Positions 49,434 through 61,280 of a DNA stretch of 64,000 nt are shown here, in pieces (the stretch's first letter is position 1; each line of letters starts with the position of its first letter). The position numbers and the translations under genes were made by a program. The DNA is from Lepeophtheirus salmonis (taxonomy: Eukaryota > Arthropoda > Copepoda > Siphonostomatoida > Caligidae). The notes under the pieces were generated by a model, which saw nothing but the letters and a program-made list of their open reading frames with translations, ran no database searches and was not told the DNA's origin. Location: assembly GCF_016086655.4 (NCBI RefSeq), contig NC_052136.2:16306001-16370000 (forward strand), written 5' to 3'.

Positions 49434-50009
49434 TGTTACCGGTAAAGTATGAAAATCGGGCATTATCCATAATACCCAGTTAATGTATATAATGCCTGAC
49501 ATTCTCCAGCAAACTGTATAATAATCGACATTTTATACATTGCCTATGTATTATATATATTGCCGGGGTAACATGTTGGTAAGTTAAATAACACATATTT
49601 GTTACAAACTATGAATAACAATACACAGTACAGTACTTGTGTTTTGTGCACGTTAACTTATTTTCTGTAATCAACATCATATTTTGATTACATACGCATC
49701 GAGCTTGCATGAACTTAAGGATTTGAATTGGACAAATGGGGGATTACTTTCAAATATAATTTTAATTGCCCCAAACCTGAAGATCTATTTATATTCGAAT
49801 ATGCAGGAAGGGGGTTTTACCACACAAATTGAAGTTTTTATATGGCCAACCTTGGTAATTCAGACTTGAATCTGCTTTACATCTTTATAAGTTATAACTT
49901 ATAAGGATAACTTTTGATGACGTCATAAAGATGTGAACCCTGCCAGAAAAAACAAAAAGGTACCAAAATAGGTATTGTGGTTTATGCCAATGGTGTTTTC
50001 TGAGTTCAA

Positions 50010-51410
50010 CTATCACTGTCAAGTCAATCTGATCGATTTTCAAGCCCATCTTAACAGATAATACAAGCCCATCTTAACAGATAATACAAATTCATAATGT
50101 TGTGTCAAGACCATCTAACTAAGTTTTTGGTTCTCAAGGCATGGAAATCAAAGTGGACGGAAGAAGTAGCCTTTCAGCTCATCGACATATTTACGTTGCT
50201 TGGTGCTCCAGCTATTCGTCAGCCGGCTAATGGACGAGAATTTGTAAACAGAGTGGTAAATGGTCTATAAAAGAGTACTGACCGTTCTTAAAAATCGTCC
50301 ACAGGAAGCCACGCCACTCACAAAGTTAGAGGAGCGTCGAACGAGCTAATCAGGACATTAAAAATATGTCGGGCACTTGGATACAAGATCAAAATAGCAA
50401 CTGTTGGAGTGAGGGTTTAAGATTCGTTCAGCTTATGAAGAATAGAGGCTTTCATTCTGGGATTAAGATTCTCCATATGAATCTCTATTCGGCTGTAAGG
50501 CAAGAGTTGACCTTTCGACGTCATTTCTACCAGATGACATCTTTCAAGATGTCGAAACTGAGGAAGAACTGGAAAATATAATAACCAACATTCAAATAAC
50601 AGGGGGAGAAAAAAGAAAAAACAAATAAGCCTATGCAAGAGCTACAGTCCCCAATAGAATTCATAGATGAGAATCCAACCTGAAGGAAACCAGAATAGTT
50701 TTGATTCTTTTAGTATCGAAAAGCCTTCTACTTTTGGGGATACAAAAAACTAATTTCTAAGGACATTTGCTGCGTATGTTAAAAAAACAAGGATGTAAGC
50801 ACATGTCAAAAGTACGACAAAAACGTGCACAATATATCCGGACAACATCCTTGTAGCAATGCTTGTGTAGAAGTCAAAGATGGCGGGGTTAACATTTTAT
50901 GCAATGTTTGCTTCAATATTGAGAAGGGCATCAATAATAAATTAGAATAAAAAAGGAACCTCGAGATGCAAGCACAAAAATGAAAGGAGAGTTTGACAAA
51001 AACAAAATCCTCCTGCACCTTTGAATGCAATGGTATGAGTTCCAATACCCGACGTAGACAAAGGGTGTGGTGAATCACATAACCTCATAGCTATTATTAT
51101 GAATGTGACGGAAGATGGATTTTACAAGCTTGGAACTACAGAAGGAATCTTAAAATAACTCTGCTCAATCACAATTCACTGTATGCAAAAATAATTTGTT
51201 GAGATTGAAGGTGTCCCTAACCGTAAAGTACCTCTTCGATCAACAGCTACTTCTCAATTAATAGGAAACTGCCAATGATTTGCCAAATGTAAGTGCAATA
51301 AAGATGCCAAAGTAATTGGTGCCTTTATGTTTAAAAAAGAAAGTTAAGTGCAATTCAAAATGTAGGTAATTCTAGTCTTTCCTGTAGCAATAATGAATAT
51401 TTATAATTCA
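50010..51410 (+). pseudogene. KRBA2-like integrase (Ginger/GIN-type transposon) relic
   Basis: Broken frames in order: CQVNLIDFQ, a core with EVAFQLIDIFTLLGAP and NGREFVN, then MSGTWIQDQNS, WSEGLRFVQLMKNR, a Cys-rich block (HPCSNACVEV, ILCNVCFN), VTEDGFYKLGTTEGIL, and a final Cys-rich tail (CKCNKD, KCNSKC). This order matches KRBA2-like integrase proteins common in invertebrate genomes. Many stops and frameshifts. A perfect 23-base tandem duplication sits at 50041-50086. Confidence 0.7.
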
Positions 51411-51879
51411 GTTTCTCCGAATGGAAAAGATTTCTTTAACGAAAGATATCTGTCTGTGTAACATCAGTGTCAGAATAGTTTTTTGTGAATAATATGAGCC
51501 ATTCCAGCTTTTCCACTCTCAGTTTCAGTTTTGCTATCATTTTTGTCTGAAAATAATATCTATTTTTAAGGGTTATTATTTCAAATACCGAACTCATAAT
51601 AAAGTTTTCAAATCCCATGTTGTTAACATTGAATACTTTGCCTAAACACTTACTGGTATATATAATACCGAAGTATAACATAGAATTCGCAGGAAAATTA
51701 TAAAAATTATTTAATTTATTATTTAGTTTGCCTGACACCTCCAGGCATTATATCTAATATTATAGAAGACATTACGACACAAAATAAGTCTTTGTTTCCG
51801 AAACCTGCAAGTAAAGTTCCTGAAACTCACTTAAGATAAGATTTAACATTAAAATTTAGTGTCATGGAGTCTTTGATCG

Positions 51880-52390
51880 TTAATGACATCTTGAAGAAAA
51901 TTGGGACTTAATTTGATGTTGTTGACATTTTCTGGTAAGAATATCTGCGGTGTGGTTTAATATTCCTGAAACATGTTCAATCCTTTAATTAAACCTTTCT
52001 ACATATGTAAATGTACAGAATTTTCTTGGAGTCCAGGAGGGATTGCGAATGACTATTGCCGACACAAAAGGCTTATGATCTGTGAATACTCTAAAAAAAA
52101 TTCCAACCAATGTCCACAGAAAATGTTTAATACTTTCCTTAATACTAAGTAATTCTCTATCAAAAGTTGACTATTTCTTTTGTGTTTCAGATAAGGCTTT
52201 AGACCAAAAGGTAAAAGGTTGCCAGCGTCCATTCACTTTCTGTTCCAGAAAGGTTTCCATTCCAGTATCAGACGCATTTGTTGTAAGGGTTAAAGGTAAT
52301 GAGTGCCCAGGAATGAAAGTTGAGTACTTGAGGATGAACTGTGTTTTATACCTTGAAAAGCTCTTTCAAATTCTTCATTACATATGAATT
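51880..52390 (-). pseudogene. Gypsy RNase H relic
   Basis: The minus strand reads NASDTGMETFLEQKVNGRWQ, FTFWSKALS, YSTFDRELLSIKESIKHF and FTDHKPFV, the RNase H order of Ty3/Gypsy pol. It ends near HVSGILNHTADILTR with stops in between. Confidence 0.75.
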
Positions 52391-52681
52391 TAAATTTTTT
52401 CTTTAAAACAGGATATCACTGTCCATTTTGACTAATTTTCATGAACTGTGAATATAATTGAGCCAAGCCTAAAAATCTCTGCAGATCATTTTTCAATTTT
52501 GGAGATGAAATTCTTGTAATAGCTTCAACATTCAATTTCAGAGATTTAAAACCCTTGGTGAAATAGAATGTAACAACATGACAAAAGTCCATGACAAACT
52601 AGTATTTTTAATTCCCCTCAAAACAGAATCGATGAGTTGTTAGAATGTCTGGGCAGTGTTTTTAAGCCCAAACAGTATTCT

Positions 52682-52888
52682 TTAGTACTCATACAAACCA
52701 AATGGTGTAATGATAGTTGTTTTATTGATGGAGGGTTTAATTATTGGTATTTGAGTATAAGCTCTGTGCCAGTCCTTTTTAATAAAAAATTTCATTCCTC
52801 TTAGGTTTGCCACAAAATCACTTAAATTTGGAAGATAATATTGATCTAGATCCGTCTTGTTATTTAATTGACGATAATCACCACACAT
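52682..52888 (-). pseudogene. Gypsy reverse transcriptase relic (fingers and palm start)
   Basis: CGDYRQLNNKTDLDQYYLPN, then FVANLRGMKFFIKKDWHRAY and TTIITPFGLYEY are Ty3/Gypsy RT blocks. In the D-x-x-x-A position the reading is KDWHRAY. Downstream (52440-52680) the YxDD region is not recognisable, so the enzyme is dead. Confidence 0.8.
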
Positions 52889-53123
52889 TCGCCAGCCTCC
52901 TTTAGGTCTTTAGGTACTACAAGAATCGCTGATTAAAAGTTTCAAGAAGATGGACGAATTATTCCCTTCTCTAAAAGTCCATAAATTTACTTTTTTAACA
53001 AAATTGAGTTTCACACCATCCAGCTTGCTGGAATTTGCATAGCAGGGAGGGAACTTAGTTTCGATGTGATGCTCAACTCCATGAGCTGGGTAAGATTCAG
53101 CGAATTTTTTATGATCGAAAACT

Positions 53124-53399
53124 TCAGGGTGTTCCATAGAAAAAATATAAGATAAATTTCCCTAGAAAAGTTCCTTGATTTTCTATTTGTACCCATAGAG
53201 TTTTATTACCAGGAACTTCTTCTGGATTCCCTCCATAACCAAAGATAGACGGCATTTTCACACGAATAAAATCTTTACAATTCGTGGGGAATATAACAGA
53301 TACCTGGGCACCCGTATCTACAGGAAAATTAATTGAATTTCTATTGCCTTTCATTAATAAGAAATTTGAAAGTCTATTTAATGCCTCAGTCCCATGCAA
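53124..53399 (-). pseudogene. Gypsy retropepsin (aspartic protease) relic
   Basis: Contains the active-site block FPVDTGAQVSVIFP followed by an IFGYGG segment, the protease that lies upstream of RT in Ty3/Gypsy pol. Confidence 0.75.
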
Positions 53400-53906
53400 C
53401 CGAGGACAATTCAGTCTTTTTTAATCAATGAATTAAAATGAAAATCAGGACCAGAGCACACAGTTGCATTCAATCCAAATTTTGAGTGATAATAACATAC
53501 TTTTTTAAATTTTGCAAATGTTGAGGACTTCGAAAAAGATCCACTAGGTCTCTTCTTAATCAAAGGTGGGACAGAAGAAAAAGAAAAAGATGGATCATCG
53601 ACAGTAGAAATGGAAGTTTTTGTGACTTCCTAGGCAGTTGTACACATATCTGCTAAATTCTTAGTTGTAAGCGTTGATTGTGCTCTCAAATATCTCTGTT
53701 GTTTCTTTGGAGCATTCCTTATTAATGCCTCTTTAATCAAACTTTCACGTAAATCCTTTAGGTATTCTTAATCCAGAAGACGTTCAACCTCATATTTGAC
53801 CTCGATGCACGAGACCCTGGAAGTATCAACCATCATATCAACTATTCTTTTTATTGTTGCGGAAGATGATAGCCCATATCGGACTAATATGAGGTTCTTC
53901 GCTCCC

Positions 53907-54131
53907 TCATAAGGGATCACTTATATGATTAATATTGAAAACCTCACCCACCCATAAGCCTGTATTCAACTTTGCTATGACAAATCCCCTCCACGCAAAA
54001 TCAAGTTCAATTCTCTGGAACCAGTTTGTTACATCCAAAGACCAGAACCTGGGAAGGCGGATTTCCACAACGGCCATTGCTAAATTCGCCTCTTCCGTTT
54101 TAATCGACAATGCTTGTTTTTGGGGGCACAA
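53907..54131 (-). pseudogene. Gypsy gag N-terminal relic
   Basis: EIRLPRFWSLDVTNWFQRIE is like the start of Gypsy gag (Pro-x-Phe-Trp ... Trp-Phe). It lies upstream of protease and RT in the right order on the minus strand. Just behind it, TGGTGACCCCGACGTGA (minus, near 54170) could be the primer-binding site. Confidence 0.6.
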
Positions 54132-54334
54132 AGGGGGAAGTTTGCTTTCGGGGCATTTTTCAAATCACGTCGGGGTCACCAAGTAAAATATTTAAACTTC
54201 AAATATCTACTGATTAATTCTAGATTAATAAGAAGAAAAAGGAGAAGTGATCACCTTGATCAAATCAAACTTCAACATATACATTATCTTGGTATTCTAT
54301 ATAATGCCTAATTATACAAATTGCTGGTAACAAA

Positions 54335-54652
54335 TATATACATATATTTGGGAAGGGGTTTTGTTTTTACTATTTTTTCTCAAAAAAGTAAGTCAAATTA
54401 AAATATTTTGAAAAAGACAATGGAAAATTAAATTTTTTGGTAAAAAAAATTTCAAAAATCTAAAGTTATTCACAAAAATCAAGTTTCAAATTTTAAATAT
54501 TTGGAAAAAAAATTTCAAAATTCACAGCTACTTACGAAAAATTAATTTTTTGAAAAAAAAAATCAAATATTAAATTTTATAGTAAAGAGAAAAAAATCCT
54601 TAAGTTGGGGAGGGCTACAGCCTCTCCAGCCATTTACTTGCGGACGCCCCTG
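54335..54652 (+). mobile_element. MITE-like element of the GCGTCCGC family, copy 3
   Basis: Starts in an atatatacatatatttggga stretch and ends CTTGCGGACGCCCCTG. Same A/T-rich sub-repeats and the same agggctacagcctctccagc block before the end as copy 1. Confidence 0.65.
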
Positions 54653-56669
54653 TTTTTCCTTGTGACGTATGATTTTTTTCTTCTTCCCCTTAAGGAATTC
54701 TTCTTTTAAATTCATGGAGTTTGCAAATTTACTTCACGGTTATTCATGAGTTCTAGAATACTTTGCCGAAAGACCGCTGTGCCGTAAAGACACTTTTCAA
54801 AAATAATTCTACAAAAAAATGATCCTCATCACATACAATTATTATACAGGACCTGAACTCTTTTTGCTCTTGAATTCGACTTACATGTTTGAAGATAAGT
54901 CATTTGACTTACTGAAAAAAATGCCCTTGTTGCATCATCTTTCATAATTTTTATAAAAAGTTTTACAGTCAAGTGACATAAATTATATTAAAAGTTAAAA
55001 CTAATCAAACTCTATTATTCATATTTTATCAAATTTCTTATAAGTGGTTGAGCTCTATCAACTTCCACACATTATTGAATAAATAAAAAAAATGTAAGTA
55101 ATTTATAACATTCTTGGCATTTTCTGACTTTTATAATGTACCTTCTATATAACCCGATATGTAAAAGACGACTCCTTAACTTAACAGTTTCGTTGATGTC
55201 AATATTAGGCAAAGCTTGATTCACTATTTGTGCAAATTTATTAGGATCTTACTAAATGCAATACACCATTTTCAGAGATTAGAAGATGGCCAATGACAGT
55301 ATAAAAAAAATTACCACAAAATAAACAAAGGCTTTACCTAAATACAAATACCTAAACTCCCAAAATAAAAATCAAATTTTGTCCTAGATGAAAATATTAA
55401 TCGTTGGAGAAAATAACAAACGTATGCTATTATAATATTATACTAATAGATTTATTCTGTGTAACTCTGGTTAGATACAGTACATATTATTTAGTAATAA
55501 TCATGTTTATACTAATTAAATTAATGAGTTTTCGATGTAACTGATATTACAAGTTTAATATCTGGTATCTTATTTCTTTGAATGAATCCTTTCCATTTAT
55601 TAATCATTATTTCTCTACGAAAACTCATCCATAAAAACCTTCCTTAGAAAGTTTGTAAATATAATACTAATTTAATGTTGTTTGCTTGATTCTATGCGAA
55701 TAGAATCAGAATATTTAAAAAAATTCCAAAAATTTGAAACTATAGAATTAATATTCTATTAATGTGTTCGTGCTATTTAAAAAAAATATAATTAGGATAT
55801 TTCACCTCAACTAATGTTACATAAGGCATAGAAAGTTCTCTTTTCTATAGCAGTAATATAAATTATAAATATATAATTGATAATTTTGTATTGTAAAACC
55901 TCATTATTTACCTCATTATCTGTCCATTTGATGTAAATATAATCAAACCTGCACCCCCTTTTGACAGTTTTGGAAATCGTTGCTGTTTTGTAGAGTTGTG
56001 ATAACTTGTTTTCGCCACTTCTCAGTAGAGAGAAAATAAGAATTTGAATTTTATAATTTACTAATAACTTCTAAACTATATTCACTATTATTACCAATCT
56101 TATCAAATTTATCTAGATATTACCAGTCCACGAAATGTTAATTGAGTTAGCACAAATCAAAAATTGGTTATATCTTTTTTATTATAGCAATTTCAACGTA
56201 ATTATTTCACATATTATAGATATCCAATATTACATACTAATTGAATCATAAAAAACTTATCACAAGTCTACAAAACAGAGACGAAATCTAATATATCATA
56301 TAATTGAACTTATGAAAATAGGTACTGATTTGGTAAATATAAAGCATTTTTTTCAGATGTTTGTGCTTGTGATTGATTTATTGTCATTGTCATTGCTAAC
56401 TTGCCATGATCCTTCTTCAACCACAATGAGGATACATACTAATACTAACTCGCTAATCCTCACCCTTATTATTTTTTTAAAATCATATTTAATATACGTT
56501 CTTCCTTTTTCCCTGAGTACATTAAATTCCTTTTTTGGATTTTTAATTTTTTTATACATTTTCGAATCGACAACCCATAGCACTTTAAATATTTTAAACC
56601 TATCAAAATTAGTGGTGATAATTATTTTTAATCCATTTAAATGTAGATCGCCTTTTTCATCAGAGTATA
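54653..56669. other. Gene-free AT-rich region
   Basis: The plus and minus ORFs near 56312-56680 are simple, hydrophobic or Lys-rich and unrecognised. No repeat border was found. Confidence 0.4.
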
Positions 56670-57512
56670 TTTATGTATAAACATTTCGTATAAATTTATG
56701 AGGAAACGGGGCATCATAGCCTTTATGAATTGTCATTTTGTACCCCGAATGTTGGGAGTGTTTGGTGGAGCGCCGAGACTTAAGTAACTACTAAGAGCCC
56801 ATCACAATCCCCCAAATTTACCCCTAATGTTGGGTGTGTTTTTGGGTACTGCCAGGTCCCAAAAACACAGGATGTAACTTACCGCAAAAGTTAAAAAAAA
56901 CAAAAACAATTAAGAGCCCCTCACAATCCCCCCCTCCCCTCAATTGTCCGAATGTTTGTTGGTGTAGTTTTTACTTCCAGGTCCAAAAACAGGATGCAAC
57001 TTACCGGCAATACTTGTAAAACAATTAAGAGCCCACATCTTCCCCCCCCCAATTGTACCTCGAATTTTTGGTGGTATTTTGGGGTACCTTTGGGTACCAA
57101 AACGGAATTCAACTTACCACTAATAGTTGAAGAGACAACTAAGAGTACCTTACAATCTCCCGAATGTTAGGGTGGTTTTCGGATACCACCGGGTGGCAAA
57201 ACGGGATTCAACCCACCACCAATATTTAAGTAACTGCTAAGAGCCCCACACAAACCCACAATCGTACATCAACTGTTGGGTTTTTTTTGGGATTTAGTAG
57301 ATCACAATTGTCATTGGCTTAAAATTATAATCTGCTATATGTTCCTCTTATATGTTCGGGGTATAATTGGGCGTTGGTGGGGGGCTCTTAGTAGTTTCTT
57401 TAAGTATCGGCGGTGGGTTGCATTCGTTTTGGAACCCGGTGGTACCCCTACTATGCCCCGTTTTCTCAACAATTTACACGAAATTGTTTTTATACAAAAT
57501 GTCCTTATTTGA
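56670..57512. mobile_element. Element with long inverted ends and internal tandem repeats
   Basis: The left end (about 56675-56720: tgtataaacatttcgtataa..gag.aaacggggcat) matches the reverse complement of about 57450-57500. Between them, four to five imperfect copies of a unit of roughly 110-130 bases follow each other. Each unit carries ccgaatgttgg..gtgg, a ggtaccaccgggt-like block, aacttacc..aat..tt, and aactaagagccc..acaatc. The last unit, next to the right end, is inverted. Short ORFs here come from the repeat and are not conserved genes. Confidence 0.6.
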
Positions 57513-58179
57513 AAATGTTTTATATTAATGGTCCTTATACGAATTTGTTTTATACGAAGTTACCTATTACTCATTTACAATTTATACACTCAAGTTTTTG
57601 CCATTTTTAGGAAATAGAAAGTACTTTAAAGAGTACTTTATATCTATGAAAAATTGTAATATCATTCTTGTGTAAGTAGAGTCTCCAGTCTTAACTTTCG
57701 ATTCGAAGTTGCAAGTTTTCAAAATAACGACTAGTGTATAACTCCCCACCTTTGCTAATACAATATGTATTATGAGGAAGAAAAAATATAACATTGTTGC
57801 CTTTAGTCGGAAATGGAAGTTTGGATCGATTAATTTACAATATTTAAACTGAAATAAGTGTAATCCCCAAAGCTATTAATCAAGTGGTGAAATATAGACC
57901 AATTGACCAATATTTGTACAAATATACTTGAAGACACGACAACATGTTTTTCCACTAGGAGCGTAGAGAGTACCATGAATATTATATTTGCACTGACATT
58001 TTAAATTGCATCAATATTGGAGAAAACAGAGAGTTGATATTTTTACAACATAAAATGGACAAATTTTCTACCAATCTTGATAAAAAAGAATACTGAATTA
58101 AATACTAATCGATGTAAATGATAACATGAGGAACGATATGAGTAAGATAACTAGGGAAAAGTATTCTTATTCTTTCGAT
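57513..58179. other. Gene-free spacer
   Basis: Begins with tttatacgaa sub-repeats that continue from the element on the left. The rest is unassigned. Confidence 0.35.
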
Positions 58180-58525
58180 TTTAATATTTAATTTTTATCT
58201 ACACTATGGAAATAAGATTGTATAACTATGTAACATGCTTTTAATACATTATACAGTAAGATATATAATAAAAGTAAGCATTAAAGGGATATTTTTTTGA
58301 TAAACAGTCAGAATTAGGTCCTTTTATATGTTGGTCCCATTTTGACATTCAATAATTTACTATTTTCTTAATATTTATGAAAAAAGGGGTTTTCATTTTT
58401 ATAAAACTTTGTCGTTTAGGCCCCCCAAATGGCGTAAATCAACAATGCTGACGTCACGCGAAAACGCACTATTCACGTGACGTCAGCATTGTAAATGTAC
58501 GCCACGTGTAAACGCAGTATTCACA
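58180..58525 (+). repeat. Dispersed repeat family R3, best copy
   Basis: Shares tatggaaataagattgtata, ttggtcccattttgacatt, aaaactttgtcgtttaggcc and tgacgtca..gaaaacgc with 23660-23985 and 35745-35985. It ends in a 16-bp-arm palindrome. Confidence 0.65.
58443..58491. repeat. Perfect 16-bp-arm hairpin carrying two TGACGTCA sites
   Basis: CAATGCTGACGTCACG (58443-58458) and its exact reverse complement (58476-58491) are 17 bases apart. Each arm holds the palindrome TGACGTCA, the core CRE/CREB site. Confidence 0.8.
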
Positions 58526-60599
58526 CTTTTATTTGAATTAACAAGGTGAATTCTGCAAAAACAAGAAAAAATAGTAGACGTCATGTGAAAAAAATTTGTG
58601 GTATCTCAAAAACAAATCTTGCGGGGAGTAAGAAAATCTACTCAAGCTTTCATGGGCGTTTTGCTACTTTTTTTGAAATAGCTGTGGGTCACTCGACTAT
58701 ATCTATCTGTTACGTATTATTAGTGATATAAACATTGATTTTGAAGCTCCACGGATGGTATAATCAATTTAAACTTACGGCCTTTTTGTTAATGCAGTTT
58801 TCAAATACAATTTACAAATGAAAAAAAAAAAATATTAAGGAAACTTTCTGTGAATTGGCCAAATGAAAGAAATTGTAATTTTTTTGTTTGCCTCAAATTC
58901 AAATCATTTTATGGTCATTGTTGATACATTTCACGTTGCAAATATTTCCACATATAGAATAAATGTATATGTACTTATTAATTTACTTTCTATTTTCTTG
59001 GCTTATCTATTCATGGCCTCTGAATAAAACATTCCTATATTTCCATTTATTAATTTTAATCATTTGTATTTTATGATATTGTCATTGAACCCTTTAAGAC
59101 ATTAAATAAGTATATGATTTGTTTAGGATTTAATTTTCAATAAGGATTTTTGGTAGTATTGCATTAAAAGAAACTCGACTTAACTAAAGCTTTTATAACA
59201 AGCTCGAACTCACCCGAATTTTTTGCATGAAAAAGTTCTCTTTAGTTGAGCTCAAATAGCTAAAGCTCAAAACATTCGAGTAATGATTAGTCACATTTCT
59301 AGTATCACTGCTTATAAGTACAGTAGAAAACTAAAAACACTCTTTTATTATTAAAAGAAGAGTTGAGATTACACTAAAAAGGAAAAGCAACCGTTTTATA
59401 CAAGGTGGTGCACTACAATTGGAACACACATTGACCTTATCCAGATCCGTTAGTTTTTATTTTTAGTCTACATAAATACGATCACTCATGAAGTGGAGTA
59501 TTACTGATTCGAAAATAAGACTTGAAATAAGATAAAATGTCAATAATAAAACAGTTTCAAATTGTACCTCACGGCTTAAAAATAGTTTTGAAATTTTTTC
59601 ATTAAGTGTCTGTTCCATGAAAAAGTAAAACAGATAAAAATGGAAAACTAGCCCACATAATGCATACCTTTCTTTTCAACACTGTGTACTAATAAATTGT
59701 ATTCCGAATACTCTGAGTTTCTCCTAAAATAATTTTCCATCTCAAGGGGTATTCTTAATAAATTTTTCACTTATTTATTAATTAAATCAAGGACATTTAT
59801 CAAATTTTGGATGCTGGCCCATCATGAAGAAAAGTACATATTTAAATATATACTAAACACATTTTCGCAATTTTTTAACGAGTCTGAAAGAGCTTCTTTA
59901 AAAAGGACATTAAATATTTTGATCTTCTAATCATAGCAGACATTTCTTCCTTTCAAAAATAAGAAGTTTGATTAATAAAAATATTACTACAAGGAGACAT
60001 TTTTGGGGAATGATATCTGTATTTGTAGATCGAAATATAACATTACATCACAAACAGAGATATCAAAGTTAAGACTGTGTATGGTGAGTGCACCAATAGT
60101 CTTTATCCATGATCTATCTTGGAGAAATTGAATTTGATGTTTGAAGTGGACAGAAACCATATTATACGACATAGTGAACAGAGATATTTGTAATGAAAAT
60201 GTCTTAAAATTGAATAATTAATGTATTGTTTTTTGACACTTTCATGAGAAAGGATGACAATGGCGAAGTTTTGAAAAGTCATGTTATATGATATGTATTG
60301 CACATACATTGAAAAAAAATAATCATGCTTTCCAATATAATACGAACATTTTTAGGTCGTTATAAATTACAATTTATTCTATTATATGAAATAATAATTC
60401 AAAAAAAGAAAATAACAACAAAAAACACACTCAATAACGTCACTAGGAATCGATTTTACATTCTGTACTGCAGTTCTCGGTTCTAAATAAATTGTTGTAA
60501 CTATTCCTAACAGAACCAAATTTTGATATCTCACTTTCGAAGAGACTGGAAGAAGTTACAAAAATAATCAATTTTTTTTACATGGATCTAGCTACAATT
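58526..60599. other. Gene-free AT-rich region
   Basis: No believable coding frame or repeat border is seen. Confidence 0.4.
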
Positions 60600-61000
60600 T
60601 TTATATACGATCGATTTAGATAGAACTTCTTTGAAGGACCAAATTAGATCATTCCAACACAAAAAATAACGGTTTCAGATAGGTATAAAATTTTCAAACC
60701 GGATCCTGACACTAATATTAAATGTGTGAAATGAGCATTTAAAAAAAAACAAAAACTGCAAAATCAAAATGGTAACCTTGACATTTCTAGGAATGTTTTG
60801 GAGGAGCGAAAGAAAAATGCCCATGACGTTTAATTAGATCAGCTCCAATCAGCTGTTACAAGAGGAAAGGGAAAAAAGGATACTAACAAGGACATTTACT
60901 ATAATTACTCCAATGTTGATCCCCAATTCTACTCTGAGTACAACAAGGACTTACTATTTTAATTCTGCAACAAATCCTAAGGGTTACGTTCTTTCTTTTA
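60600..61000 (+). repeat. Copies of the 12026 arm repeat and of R5
   Basis: 60600-60720 matches the left arm of the 12026 element (gaacttctttgaaggaccaa). 60780-61000 matches the R5 block of 19255-19600 in opposite orientation (gatccccaattctactctga). Confidence 0.55.
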
Positions 61001-61035
61001 TGTACCCAAATGCTCAACCAGATTTTGAGTACAAG

Positions 61036-61280
61036 GTGTCTGCTGGATTATATTTGTGAGAGGGGGGAGAGGGGTCTAGGTCTTTTGATTTTTTTGAACC
61101 AATACTAACATATATTTTTTGGCAAAAATCCATAGCTATTAACAAAAAATTTCAAAAATTGAATAAAAAATATTTAGTTTTTCGATAAAAATCCCTTTTT
61201 TCACGTAAAATTTTTTCATTCTTACCGAAATTATAGTAAAAAAATAAAACCTTATTTAGTCGCCCCTGCGGACGCCCCTG
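61036..61280 (+). mobile_element. MITE-like element of the GCGTCCGC family, copy 4
   Basis: Starts GTGTCTGCTGGATTATATTT and ends CTGCGGACGCCCCTG. Inner tttcaaaaat sub-repeats as in the other copies. Confidence 0.6.

Larger units (their letters stand above)
49434..54332. mobile_element. Composite: KRBA2-like transposon and inverted Gypsy between matching inverted ends
   Basis: The left end (from 49434) TGTTACCGGTAAAGTATG..GGGCATTAT..ATAATACC and the reverse complement of 54284-54332, TGTTACCAGCAA..AGGCATTAT..AATACC, match in order. The first 139 bases (49434-49572) are themselves nearly palindromic, ending GCCGGGGTAACA. Inside, a KRBA2-like integrase relic runs on plus and a Gypsy pol relic on minus. 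Whether the right end belongs to the KRBA2 element or is the Gypsy 5' LTR is unsettled. Confidence 0.5.

Noticed and set aside
56834..57170. Several overlapping ORFs with similar peptides
   Set aside because: They arise from the tandem units of the 56.7-kb element; frames differ from unit to unit.
58443..58491. Hairpin as a transcription terminator or small RNA
   Set aside because: Eukaryotic context and location at a repeat end make a repeat palindrome the simpler reading.
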